NCBI RefSeq assembly: GCF_041381155.1 | Contig: NC_091147.1 | Coordinates: 13,083,030 to 13,147,029 of the forward strand | Origin: Argopecten irradians | Taxonomy: Eukaryota; Mollusca; Bivalvia; Pectinida; Pectinidae | DNA: 64,000 nt | Direction: 5' to 3' | Notes under the pieces: model-generated | Seen by the model: only the letters and a program-made list of their open reading frames with translations | Told to the model about the DNA's origin: nothing | The model's database searches: none | Shown: positions 1 to 13,200 of the stretch, piece by piece | Layout of the letters: the number at the start of each line of letters is the position of its first letter | Numbering within the stretch: the first letter of the stretch is position 1 | Translations under genes and position numbers: made by a program

Positions 1-2940
1 AGGTTTAAAGGGAATTCGTTCAATGCTATTTTCTCGCCTCACCTTTACATCAAGCTAAATCATCTGTTATTCGGAAATGCTTATGGAATTTAAAGATATT
101 GGAGTAGTGTTATTAAATTGCCTATCAGCCTAGCAACGACTCACAACAAACACTAGATATTTATTTTCTGAGGGGTAGTGGCATTAATTTCATATTAAAG
201 TCATCAATCTCTATTTCGTATCGAAACTTGACGCGTCATGTTATGATCTTCCGCGGTAAACGTCATGTATCGGTAATCAAAACATGTATCATTAATCTAT
301 CAAATTACGTTATAATAAAATGGAAATAATTTTCATTGGAACTATTATAAGAAGAGATAGCTATTGTAGATATGAATACATAATGGTTTATTTATGATGT
401 TCATCTTTAATTGAAACTTGTAGCAATTCATCGACGTCTAATATTAAAATCCTTTTTAGTAAAATCATTGAACAAAAAATAGATAATGAAATAGGTTTTG
501 CAAATATGAATAAAGTTTTGATGATATCAATCTTTAATTAAATGTACTAGCATCCTCACACCACCAATCTTAATAAAGTTAACTGTGGAGTTATTCTGGG
601 TCAATTTGCTGCTACAACTACACGTAACCATGCGAAAATTGTGTTTCGTTAGATAAGTGTTTGTGACTACAGTATGTATATATACAATAATTATACTATT
701 GAGGTCACGGGTTTTTAATGTATTCAATGGTTATTTATCGATGCGTTACTGATAAATGAGTTTTATTCTAGCTTCGAACTGGCGACAGCCAATGCATTCA
801 TGCATTATGGTTTCCGATTCAAAAGATCGAATTGATAGAGAACATTGCTGTTTTATATTGGAAGTAAGAAATGAGTTTTTAGATGAAAAGTATATCACCT
901 GTTGGTCGGAAAGACATTAGGGATTTAAAAATGGCTGCGCAGTTATATTAAACTGATGATCAGCCTAGTAACGCCCATAGCATCCCACAACAAATATTGC
1001 CGAGAATAGTGTAAATGTAATATCCATATCCGCCTGTTTGATTTATCGTTTTATCGTTTGTGATTAAAACAACCACTTAAACATCTGTCAGTTCGTTTTG
1101 TATTTATAATGATTCAAAATAAATATACATTATCATTTTCAATAATAGTTTCGCACCAATGCTTTAGATAATCAAATGAGATAACTTCTTAAGATTGCGT
1201 CCATAGCAACCACAGCGTATCTTGAAAATTAGTTTTGCATATTAAAACATTCACCTATCTTTACGTGCAAGAAATAAATGTATAACATAAAAACACGTCA
1301 AGTACATTTGTGACGACGAACATTTTATTTGCCGTATGTTTTTCATAGGTTGAAGGAATTTGTCATTCTTTTATTAATATTGAAAAATCCACAACACATT
1401 TAATGAATTCATATCAACGGCCATTCACCATCAAACACTTTGCGATATTTACTGGATCAATAAATACGTTTCGATATAATATATGACTACATGTATATGA
1501 ATAAGGCTATTCAGACTTCTGACTTGTGATATAAAAACCTTGAGACAAGACAAAAATCAATAGTTATTAGTGCTACTTGTGAAAAGTTGAGTACAGATAC
1601 CAGCACATATTTCAAATTTATGTCGCCGATCATGGTTATACATATCGAACCATCAAAGGATATTGAAACGATCCCCACTTGTTCTCCAGATAAAGCAGGT
1701 CTAAGATAGGCGACCTTGTTTGGCCCAATTGAAATAACCGCCCTTAAATGTCTCTACAAAGTATTTGCTTACGACTGAAATATAACTTCTAACCCTTGAC
1801 ATTATACATACACCAAAACATGGTCATAACGAAATATGGTATTGGTACTTGAGCGAAAAGAAAAACTTGTGAAAGATTCAGCATTTACAGTAACAGTAAA
1901 AGATGGTTGAAAATATAGTAGAATGTAACTTTACACATGTAAAATACACATTCCCCTCTCTCTTAATCAAGCCATCACATGTTTTCTCGAAACCTTTTAT
2001 GATTTCATCTATACCATAAGGTCATCATATTTTGTTGTACAGATTAACAGCTATCAATCGAGCTTAGAATATGTGAAAATTGTTTGACTTGTGACCGATA
2101 TTTCCGACGGTTGATGAATTTTGATTATTTAAAGAAAATATGAAAATTAAATAGTTTTTACACAACAGTATATATAATGTTACATTCTCCGAGTAATTAT
2201 GCCAGCATTACTTAAACCATAATTTCTTAAGATTAATTACAGAAATTGGAACAAAACCGCGCCAATACAATAGCTCTATTATATTTTAATATCAATCGAT
2301 ACGTTTGACGATTTAGAGATAATGATGATGAAAAGCAAAGACGGAATTGCTCGATAAAACCACACCTTTCTGACGAGTTATCTATCACGAGTATTATCTA
2401 TATAAATCCTTCAATAAGTCGCCTGCGTTCTGAGATGAGCCAAACTAAACCGTTCCGATCGATAGTCCACAGTTGTATCATACCTGTTGACACTTGTTTT
2501 CGCGCCGAACTATTTACACATGTAAAGGTTCTCGTTTGTATAGTTTCTTCAGTACAACATAGATTTTGTCGTTAATTTCAAGAAAAACAAACATTAACTA
2601 TCGTTTTGTTTACACATAGATAAAGACGAATAGTATGGAATTTCATTATGTTTTGTTTATGTTGCCATAGCGAGAGTTGCTATGACGATTACGGTCTAGT
2701 GAACAAATAACAAAAATCTTTAATAAAATGTAGAAAATACTCCAATGCGTTAATGTATCTTACATTCATGGTATGACAGTAAAAAATGAATGAAAAAAAT
2801 GATATCGAATCTAAATCACCTACAACATGACATTAGGAATGAAATATGTTCACGTTGTATATTATCTTAAGTTGTTATTTAAACCCTATCCCAATAATAA
2901 TCAATGCATTGTACAAGCGATATCGTGTTGATAATCTCAC
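1..2940 (-). other. First intron of the beta-tubulin gene (partial)
   Basis: This is the sequence downstream of the beta-tubulin exon-1 donor. The donor reads G|GTGAGATT on the minus strand, immediately left of position 2941. I looked for the next beta-tubulin exon and did not find it, so it should lie left of the window. The stretch is AT-rich. I see no convincing open frame, RNA gene or long repeat in it. Confidence 0.55.
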
Positions 2941-2997
2941 CTTGGCTCCGATCTGGTTACCACACTGTCCAGCTTGAAGATGTACGATTTCCCTCAT
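2941..2997 (-). CDS. TUBB: Beta-tubulin, first coding exon (gene runs off the left edge)
   Basis: The exon encodes 19 residues, MREIVHLQAGQCGNQIGAK. This is the near-invariant beta-tubulin N terminus, including the GQCGNQIG stretch that contributes to the GTP-binding site. It ends at a clean phase-0 donor (AAG|GTGAGA), and splitting after residue 19 is a known beta-tubulin intron position. Beta-tubulin pairs with alpha-tubulin to build microtubules. The leading MREI tetrapeptide is the nascent-chain signal recognised by TTC5 during tubulin mRNA autoregulation, so this gene is probably under that feedback. Only the first ~4% of a ~445-residue protein is present, so isotype and integrity cannot be judged. 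Confidence 0.93.
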
Positions 2998-3100
2998 CTT
3001 GATTGATGTTTCAGTCAGTAGGTTTCACCTGGTTTACAGGGGGTTCTCTTCGCTCCGACAGCTTTCAGCCTTTCCACTGAGGAGTTTACTGACAGCCGGG

Positions 3101-3161
3101 CTTTAAATATTATCGCTTCTTTATGGCTGCCTTTCTTCCTTCCGTCAACGCTTCTGATTGG
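3101..3161 (-). promoter_or_regulatory. Beta-tubulin core promoter (TATA box and CCAAT box)
   Basis: On the minus strand a TATA-like ATATTTAAAG lies at 3110-3101, about 104-113 bases upstream of the ATG. A CCAAT box (CCAATC) lies at about 3161-3156, roughly 50 bases further upstream. This implies a start of transcription near 3075 and a 5' untranslated region of about 75-80 bases. The arrangement is typical of a strongly expressed tubulin gene. The start site is inferred. Confidence 0.6.
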
Positions 3162-3810
3162 TTGATCCATAGATGGGTCATATTTTCAAATTATTTATAT
3201 TTTGTGGAAGAACATAATGTATCAATTTTAACTTTTTCTTTAAATTTATTTATTTCACATCGGACTAATGACAGATATGAATTAATCTTATGAAATAAAT
3301 ACGATATGCTTGTTTTTATTTGCAGTACAGATGACATGGTGTTTTGCCCGAACATGAACGCCGGCAGTCCGCGGATTCACTCATCCATAAACTATCAGAT
3401 TACTTTTTATTTCTATTTGAATAAATGAAGCTGTGGTATAGTTCTCGGTTCACGGAACCATCAACGGTAATTGAATATTCTACTCCACAGGTAGCGGTCA
3501 AATCAGATCGATCAAGTATGAACAGGCTATAGAAAAAAAAAAACACATTAAACTCACAGATGGATATAACGCTATATGATAAAGATATACTAACGCGTGT
3601 GGGTTTTTTTTTTCAGAAATAAGTGACAATATCACATAATACAAAATACACTAAATTTAAAATGGGATTCGGTTTATATAATTGTGGTTACTGTTGAGGA
3701 TTTGGTTGCATATACACATTTACAAATATTTCTTCATAATTTCGTGTGATATTGAACGTACAGTGGATATTTACAGTTTATGCAACGGGTAATGTTAACC
3801 TACATATATG

Positions 3811-3892
3811 TATCTACTTAACAGCGTCAGCGTATTGGGGAAAATATTATATATCTACTTAACAGCGTCAGCGTATTGGGGAAAATATTATA
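3811..3892. repeat. Tandem duplication of a 41-bp unit
   Basis: A 41-base unit beginning TATCTACTTAACAGCG occurs twice head to tail at 3811 and 3852 with essentially no differences, so the duplication is recent. No function is apparent. Confidence 0.85.
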
Positions 3893-5182
3893 TTTCTGCA
3901 CTTGTAAGAAAACGTTTTAAGCAGAATTTCTTTATATAATACAATGATCAAATTCTACTTAAAAGGCTTTCTTACTACAACAGCAGAAAAGAATTGTACT
4001 TTTTACGATACCACATATTTATGAAATAGAGGCAGTATTACACCATGCTATACTAATAACATTGAGTGATGCTAATATGATTGAAATATCAGCTACATAC
4101 ATCAATATAGATAATTTTTAAAGTTACACGTTTGATGTCTTTGAATAGAAAGTGACAAGCCAGATGATGTTTTACGGCACTCCTTTAAATAGTATTGACT
4201 GTTCAATTCACTGACAAAGATGTAAATAAAGGATGGCTAATCTTATGTCAAAGACCTCATCAGATGATACTCTTGGATTCGTGTTCACTCAAGCATAGCA
4301 AATCATGTTTCAAGAACACGCTGCGATGGACAGCTTAGTGGGTATCCTATGGTGACAAATAACAAGTCCATCATGGAAAATCATTTTATTCTGAAACCTC
4401 CAAAACATTATTATGTACACTACACGCTTCCGAAGACTTCAAAGTAACCTATAACATGTTTTCTTTGTTCATTACTTTTATCACATAATACGCTCATGTG
4501 ATAATATTTTTGTTTATGACACTATTATGATATATTTAACGTGAAGCTATTTTTATTGGCTGGAAACTCGTTGTGGTGTTATTAGCAATTATAAAGTGAT
4601 GTCTGCAGATATGTTTCCATCTAAACATAAAAAATACCAATTTTACAGTACATGATTTCTGTGTTGTAACATTTATAAGGCATCTGAAGCCATTTGAATC
4701 AGGGGCGGACGCTGGAGGGGACTTGTCCCCCCGTTCCCCAGGACGGTTGGCAAACATGTCTTTTTGCCACCATCCCCCCTCCCCCATTTTCGGAGTGTGA
4801 AAAGTTCTAAAAATGCACAGTTGAAAGATAAAAGGGTCCTCCTGCACATTTTTGTACTTCAATTTAGAAAATTTTCCGCTGCGCGTCGCGTTTCCTAAAA
4901 CGATCACACGAACTAGACTAAAAATTTCCATCAAGGGATTATACTATTTCAAAACATCCTTCTTAAAAGATCAATTTGTTTATATGTCTTAGCAAGACAA
5001 TCAATTCATTATTATTTTGAGTTACACAACAATGTGCCGATGGTGTGAATCCGGTGAGATTCAGATCGAGCTGGGTTGCATAATGGTATGACGACTCTCA
5101 CAATTATCATTACTAAATGAATGTTACTTTAAATTGAAAAATTACAGTGTTAAGAACGCTTTACATTCATTAAAAAATATTG

Positions 5183-5440
5183 AAAAACTCATCTCAGCCA
5201 TTCCAAATCGTACCGGGGGAATCCCCCGGACACCCCAAACACATAAATCTCGCGCCTTCGGCGCTCGCAAATTCAATAAAATACATCGTAAACTCATCTC
5301 TGCCAGTCTAATCGCACAATTTTTCCCCAGGAGAGACCCTCGGATCCCCCAAAACACAAAAATCTCGCGCCTTTGTCGCTCACAAAATCATCAAAATACA
5401 TCCTAAAACTCATCTCAGTCATTCTAAATCGTATTATCCC
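5183..5440. repeat. GC-rich ~110-bp degenerate direct repeats
   Basis: The phrase AAACTCATCTC recurs at about 5187, 5290 and 5406. Each time it is followed by a related run with CCCC blocks and a shared ATCTCGCGCC segment. The unit is about 105-118 bases, with two full copies and one partial. Open frames on both strands here are by-products of the repeat. The block stands out from AT-rich surroundings and may be part of a degraded transposon, but the family is not identified. Confidence 0.6.
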
Positions 5441-6924
5441 CCCAATTTGTACGCTAATTTGCGTATTCATTAATTTCCTTCTAGCGACGCGAATGTTTAT
5501 AGATGTGTACAAGGAATATATGTATTGATTATGAAAAAAGCGAGGGAGGGGGTGTTACGAAATATTGAGGCCCTTTACTCCCCTCCTCCCCCCATTACAT
5601 TTCATCTTCCTACGCCATTGTGAATAATTTTCAATTTTCACAGCTTAATTCACCTAACCTAATGGATTTTAAAAGACTAACGATGCAAAAATAGCATAAC
5701 AAAATGTTCGCCCAGTGACGGCACATTTAACTTTAAGACCTGTTTTATATAAAATGAACCTTATATGTATTATCACAAGAACTCGTCTTTATAAATGTTG
5801 ATATATGTTATGTACTTAAACCAAAAGATATATGTATTTTTATCAATTCATATCTAAGTTCATAATGACATATTCGTGTGGTAGTCTCATTATAAAATTA
5901 CACAGAGATAGATCGTAAGTTATCTAATATTTAGCTCCAATATTAATGAAGAGCCAGAAGTATTGGAAAAGATAAAATATCAATATGACAGCTTGTCTAT
6001 ACATGATTGCAGTTTGTAGTTGTCTTGGTATACCGGAATATTCAAACACTTCTCATTTAAATACCCATGCTATCTACCTCTACTTCATTTATGGATTCTT
6101 CAGTGTCAATATTCTGATAACACTAGTCTAGTGACCTGGCATTATCAAACAAATCCCCTATTACTGACTAAAATGTCTAGATACCGGACCGAATAAGACA
6201 GCAATATAGACCTCAACGACAAAGCCAATCTATGTGACTTCCAAGCGTTAATTAAATTCCATATTGACAGTTCATGGATATAATTTCCACATAATCACGC
6301 ACCTGGTGATTTGAAGAAATGACAGTTTTATTATATATTTTATTCTTTAACAGATTGATATTTTAGATTAAAATTTATGCTAGGAACAAAACTCCTACAA
6401 TTTAGTATCTACAAATGTCATCTCTTTTATTCTTTTAACAAATTGGTATTTCAGATCTTTTATGTTATAACAATTACATATAGGAACATCACGCCATACG
6501 TAGTTCTAAGGAAGCGACAAAGACTTACTTGATTGATTGGAAAACTATTTAAAAGAGGTAAAGTTTGGTGCTAATAGTTTTTACAAACAAGGTTAACCAA
6601 CCATAGTACGGTCCATTGGACCTCTTGAAATTTACAGTTGTGTGATTTTGTCTCGATTTTATCGTCAACATTGCTTTTCAAGCACTAGCATCAACGACAA
6701 TAATGTGTATTACCAAATCAAAATATGTAAATATCGTATAAGCTGCAATATTGTAGCATAGACAGATAATGGTGTCTATTAGGCTGGGTACGTTTATTCG
6801 TTCAAATGTCGTACGAACGACATTTACACTTAGGTTTGCTTTGGGTTTTTGGTACATTTTGGAGATCCCAGTACAAGTATATTCATATCATGTCCAATGT
6901 ATTAATATGACTGCTGCATAACTT

Positions 6925-7005
6925 GCATTGTTATCTCACTAAACCATACTGCCAAAGACATAGAACAGCACACCCCGTCCGATTACCTTGCATTGACAAC
7001 GATTT
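6925..7005. repeat. Dispersed repeat copy related to 55.64-55.75 kb
   Basis: The stretch runs from a TATCTCACTAAACCATACTG phrase to TTGACAACG. It matches the segment near 55,650-55,730 (ctgagacatgctgcc ... actggcaacgg) in order and orientation, with roughly 75% identity by eye. Two copies about 49 kb apart indicate an interspersed repeat family rather than a gene. Confidence 0.5.
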
Positions 7006-9001
7006 GAACCGTTCGTTTTGCTTATTTTATACTAAGAAGCACTGAACAAGAAAACATTCAACGTGATTATCATTCTCGATATTACAAGGGTTAATATCAC
7101 TAACGGAATATCCATCAATCTATGCTATGTGATCCTCATAGCAAAACTGAAGGCATTTCAAGTGAAAGAAAACCCTTACCAATCATAGCCCTGCATGTTC
7201 TACCTATGAAGAATCAAGAGAGGGACGCTCTGCTTCAAGTTTGTACATTAATGAACCAGACTACCTGTCTCGCCTGTTGTTACATATAGAAAGGTCAAGT
7301 ATGCTATGACAGTCCAGTAATGTAGAATACGGCAGTAATACTTACTCCTGATTTGTCGAATTTACGTTAACAAACAATACGGTACTTCAGGCTATATACA
7401 TGAATGGAATATCTACAAACATGGCTATCTCACATACTTACATTACCTTTCGGCTTGAGTTGACATTTTGTCATTATTTTATGGCTGTATGCTTTACTTG
7501 CTTATGATTGGCTGAAACTACATTACGTTTTGATAAACACTCTTTTCACCAGAAAAAAAAATATGCATTGGTGACGTCATCCAAGGTTGATATAAGAGTT
7601 CAAAAGATTGAGGTCGTGCCCAAATATAGAAAGATTGCATTGTGATGTCAAGATCACTTTCGGGATTGATATAAGACTCCAACAGGTCCAAGTCGTACCC
7701 AAATATAGCCAAAAGGGACCTTCCATGATGTCAAGATATGTTTGCTATATGGTGATATGGTGACGTCATCATTCAGCAAGATGTGACGGACGGCAGCAGA
7801 TTTACTGCAATCGATTTGACCCTGCCAATATAAGTGTATATTTTTGTATGATTTTTTTTTAAATGGTTAGTATGTGTTTTGTTTTCTTTGTATTTACTTT
7901 ATATTATCAGCCTGCAATATGTTCAGAATAATTTAACAGTACTACTCAATATCGGGGAGAGGAAATACTCAATAACATGAAGAAGAGATACATGCATGTA
8001 CATGACGTTACATGAAGTGGTTTATATCTAATTTACAATGTCAATACATTATAATACAACATATGTCAATCTGTTATTTGACATATTGACTGTTATTTAT
8101 CACGTTTATTAAACTCGAACAAGTTAATTTTCAAATTTTGCGAAATTCTAGCGAGTGTTTTTCAAAACATAATAAAAATAAACTAATGAGAGTTTAGATA
8201 AACAAGATCAACAACAGTCACTCGTTGGGGAACTTATTTATCCCATAACATAAACTCTTTATTTATTCGTCTTCATTCAGGGTAACTTACCACCATACAA
8301 TGTGTAATGATATCTTTTCGCCATAAAATATAGTGCCTAAATAGAAAGCCAATATTTTATTGTTAATTACTTTAAATAAGCAACAACCGGATATGCAGTA
8401 AATGCAATGTTGTATAAATGAAAATGCGCTATGAAAAGTAGTCAAAGTTGAGAGCCAATCGGAATAAAAAAATCCTTTAAGTTGACCAATCAGGGGCGCC
8501 TTAGGTGTTTACACACTGGAGTGTGTATCCAGTGGGTAAACATAAATTATAACCAACTGCTATGGAATTTATCACATAGTTTTTCCATTGTGAAACTTGC
8601 ATAGTTTTGGGATAAATCACGTATCCACCTGAAAACAGGTGGATATTTCTATCATAACATAGGCAATAGCTCCAGGTTCTGTGCCATAGTGTGATATGAA
8701 CAATACCGCATAGGTCCATTTTTTCAAAACCTAGATACTGTTCATGACTTTGTTGGTTTGTGATAATTAAGCATTAAATTGTCTTCTTTGTGGATTTAAG
8801 GTCCTATAATTTTCCCCGGATTGCAGACAAACTAAATAACGCGCGTTTGTGACAACAATACCTACGAACTCTTGACAGTTTGTGTCTTTAAATGAATATG
8901 TCGAATACGTCCGAAGAATGAATATTAATAATGTAACATGTAAAATATAATTAGGGTAAAGGTGAAAATAAAACAGTTTGTGAAATAATGAACGACAAAA
9001 G

Positions 9002-9511
9002 TAACTCTGGCTCATAGATAAAAGAAAATGATTCGCACTGTATGAGCTTAACATTTTGCATAGCTAATTAAAATTAACTCTGGCTCATAGATAAAAGAAA
9101 ATGATTCGCACTGTATGAGCTTAACATTTTGCATAGCTAATTAAAATTAACTCTGGCTCATAGATAAAAGAAAATGATTCGCACTGTATGAGCTTAACAT
9201 TTTGCATAGCTAATTAAAATTAACTCTGGCTCATAGATAAAAGAAAATGATTCGCACTGTATGAGCTTAACATTTTGCTTAGCTGATTAAAATTAACTCT
9301 GGCTCATAGATAAAAGAAAATGATTCGCACTGTATGAGCTTAACATTTTGCATAGCTAATTAAAATTACCTCTGGCTCATAGATAAAAGAAAATGATTCG
9401 CACTGTATGAGCTTAACATTTTGCTTAGCTGATTAAAATTAACTCTGGCTCATAGATAAAAAAATGATTCGCACTGTATGAGCTTAACATTTTGCTCAGC
9501 TAATTAAAATT
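9002..9511. repeat. Minisatellite, 73-bp unit x 7
   Basis: Seven head-to-tail copies of a 73-base unit (TAACTCTGGCTCATAG...) start at 9002, 9075, 9148, 9221, 9294, 9367 and 9440. Most copies are identical. Variants occur at the GCATAGCTAAT / GCTTAGCTGAT position, and those variants alternate along the array. The last copy has a small deletion. High identity implies recent expansion. The array begins inside a minus-strand open frame (8767-9054) that is therefore unlikely to be real. Confidence 0.95.
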
Positions 9512-10275
9512 GAATTTTTGTAACGCCATGTGGATGTTATTAAAATAATCAGAGGATATATTTGTAATTCAGACGACCGTGGCATGAATATGCTAGCAGG
9601 TGATAAATGGGAAAGCAAAATAATACCAACAAAGCCTAAATAGCTTTGTATACAGGTAAATGAGAATGGACTTGTCAGTATTTACATGACTTCTAAACTA
9701 ACTACGTTACATAAGACAGGTTTATACGGTTAATAGTATTATACTATACAGGTATCGACATTGTATACACTAAACAAACCAGGTAAACAAGACATTTGTT
9801 ATAGTTTGCTTAATATAAGTTAAGTAGACAAATTACGTTAAATAGGGAAACAAGATGGAATAGCTTACTAATATAGATATACAAACAAGGTAAACGTCAT
9901 TCAAATGAACTTTACTTCTGTAAGCCACCCACTTTATCTCGCGAGACACATTTTTATAAGTAATTTCGCGAATTAAAGCGAATTCATAAGTTAGTTTAGT
10001 TAGAAACATCAATATACATCGAATTGAATATATGGTATTTGATTAATTGATTAATTTTTAATTCGAGTTAACGAAAACAAACAAAAAATACCGCTGCGAA
10101 ATGTTTTATGATAACAACACATCTACATCAGCAGAACGATTGTAATTAAAGCATTAAGCGGATGGATAAAGCTGTTCATATTTGTCACAACATATCGTTT
10201 CACTTCTATGTAAAGCTAGCATTCCAATGACAGATAGTTTCGCAAAAACACTCGACATAGCCTTCTGTATATATG

Positions 10276-13200
10276 TTAGCAAGGATTAGTGCCGTTTGTC
10301 GCCGGGGAACCATTGTCTGGAGAAGATACCAATGGACCAATAGATTCCGCTAAGTCGACTTCTTTTTCCTGAAAAAAAATAATAGAAGACTACACATTCT
10401 AAAAAAACGTAAGGTTTATACGTTTCTTTCAAAATATGAAAACTAACAAATTATCTTTTTCAAAGTATATTATCCTATCAAAGTAATATCGCTGAGTGAA
10501 TTTGCGACCCAGATTGTGGTCACATTCTTAATTCAAATTCAATATCTCCTCATGATGGATACTTTGAAAAATAATGTGTTTTCTATTTTTCTTCACCTGG
10601 ATAAGAAAAATGAACGGTTCTTAATCAAACTCTTTGACCATTTTGATTCTGTGTCAATGGCAGTGTGCAGCATTTTGTTAATGATGCGTTTCAGAATAAA
10701 TATATGATGCGTTTCAGAATAAATATATGATGCGTTTCAGAATAAATATATGATGCGTTTCAGAATAAACACATGAAACGTTTCAGAATAAATATATGAT
10801 GCATTATTCCCTACCTCATTTATACCAGGATACTTCAAGTCACAGCCAAACTTCCGCAGGATACTTTTAGGGATACACGAACGCAAATAGTCATGCAGTG
10901 GGACTACCAAACCTGGATCGACAGGTTCTCGTGCTTCAAACAAAATAATTGTTTGTTATTATTTTGATATGGTTATATTGCTTTTTTATCAGTTAACTTC
11001 TCCCGTAAACAAGTTTTATTTCATAAATAATTACCTCGTATAGAAGTAATGACATATTAAACATCAAAATGTATCGATATTATTCTTACCTCGAAAACGG
11101 CTCGTAAGGGATCCGACCGCTAGTACAAGGACAAGTCCGACCGGCAACAACCATTTATAGGAAAGGGAGTACAGTACGTCTAGTCCTTGTCTGTCATAGA
11201 AGTAAACATTGATAGAACAGAGATCCCATGCTGTAGGTTTTGACTGACACACAAGAGTCAACTAGAACTGTGAGCCAATGGATAAATAATACCCCGCTAC
11301 CCAAAGTCTGTTTAATCTTGTTTTGACATTTATGTAGGTTTCCATGGGAACCAAACTTCATATGATGTCTTGAAAACTGAATCCATTGTATTTGTTATAC
11401 TTTATGAATGCTATTTACCGGCAGCAAATTTAAGCTTTATTGAACAATATCTTAATTTTACCCATTCATTCGTTTTGTTTCCGTGGCAGTATTTACTGAT
11501 ATTATACCATGTGTGGTGTGATATATTAGGTAATCATGTATTGCTTCACCTGTCCAAGTAGGAACTGAAATTTAAATAGCCAATTATAGGCAGGTTGATT
11601 GAATACATTCACGTCCTATTGACAGCCAGGGTCATTTAAGGACGGCCCTTCGTATATGATATGTGCCATCGTCATGTACATGTATTGACTCATAACTATT
11701 CATCCCGGTTGACTTCATATGCCAAATCCTTAAATATGACAAATATCATAATTTATAGAACAGAATTTCCCGGTAAAAAATCTGTGATGCATTATCGCTT
11801 ACCAAGTCCTCAATCTGCTTTGATACATTTCATATTCGTTACATTATACTTACGGCCCTGGCGTCAATGGTGGAGAGGGCGTGGACATAGAACTGTAAGT
11901 ACCATTTAATACCACGTCCGTTGTATTCAAGTAAGCCGCTGTATCCGTAAATAATATGATATTTGGACAGTTTATCGTAGATGGTGGTTCTAGTTTGTCA
12001 TATTTCCGTATTCCTGGTGATAATATCTTTCCAAGCGATACCCATCCGACAAAAACAAAAGCAGCACAACCGCCAAGAATCGCACCCTGTATATATCGAA
12101 TACAGTAAGCTTCGATTATATTGGTTTGTAAATTCTACAGTACTATATGGTATAAGTAATATAATGATTTGTACCACAGATTTTATCTAGGGTTTTTTGT
12201 GTGTTTATAACGAATTCAATATTGTGGCAGTTCACCTCATTTCTGCAGCAACTTTGCACTTAAATAACAAATTGTAAATTACTCAACACCTTATCTGTAC
12301 ATTCGTAGCAAAGACTATCATTAATACTATACATGATTGATTATAAACATATTTTCGAAAAATAAAAGCTTTTTCCATTGTTTATTGACTTTCTAGTATT
12401 TCTCCCAGAAAATAAAATGATGTATAACGAAATAAAAAAACAAGTTTTGTCTTATATTTGTTCCTTCCATCTATACACAGGACAAATTATAATGAAATAA
12501 GTATAAAAGAGTTTTACTGTACACTATTTGAGACAAAACAAGCAATTTACAAGTTTTACAGAATAATTAAAAACCCATTTATTTTTTGTTGATAACTAAT
12601 TTGGCGTCGCGATTTATTGTCAAATTCAGAAATATTCTAATAACTTAAAACGCTATAAACACTTTGGAGAGCGGAGGGTGAAACAGAAAAAAAAACCTAT
12701 TTCAAAACACTGTTAAAATTGAACGGTATTAACCATCATAATAATAAATTCTTTTGTCTTATTGTATTTTCTATTATTAATCTTCATTATGTGGAAATGT
12801 TTGTTTTATGCCTGCTTTGATAAAAGGGACAGGCTGAAAATACGACAATCTATTTTGTCTACAGCCAAGGGATCTTTATACACAGTTTTGTTGAAATTGA
12901 TAATAATGGGACCTTGAGAAAGTTTTCTTATTAAGTAAGTGGTCTTTGTACAGATGTGGACGCTAAGACAGGCTTAACTGTATATGAATGTACTAACCAA
13001 TGAATTAGCTGTTGGAACCAGCCAACCGAGCATCATAATTCCAACCGTCGCACCACCTGTACACGCTCCGGTGATATCAAGTATCTAAATGCAAAAAATC
13101 ATACATTCAAAAACGTACTGCAATTATTGTCAGAATGTAATTTTCATGCTTTGATAAATGCTGGTGAAATAAGAATTACCAGAGGGAAAAATATAAATAA

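Larger units (their letters stand above)
3182..10275. other. Intergenic region between beta-tubulin and the SLC5 gene
   Basis: No gene is recognisable here. The region holds the 41-bp duplication at 3811-3892, a C-rich stretch near 4700-4800, ~110-bp direct repeats at 5183-5440, and a copy of a dispersed repeat near 6925-7005. A partly duplicated stretch lies at 7560-7710, where a motif ending CCCAAATATAG occurs twice. The 73-bp minisatellite at 9002-9511 is also here. The 132-codon open frame at 4536-4934 (minus) crosses the C-rich repeat and looks fortuitous. Confidence 0.5.

Noticed and set aside
4536-4934. 132-codon frame on the minus strand
   Set aside because: It crosses a C-rich repeat-like stretch, has no recognisable domain, and its composition fits a dispersed noncoding repeat.
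9002-9511. CRISPR-like array (regular direct repeats)
   Set aside because: Repeats are contiguous 73-base units without unique spacers, in an animal genome.
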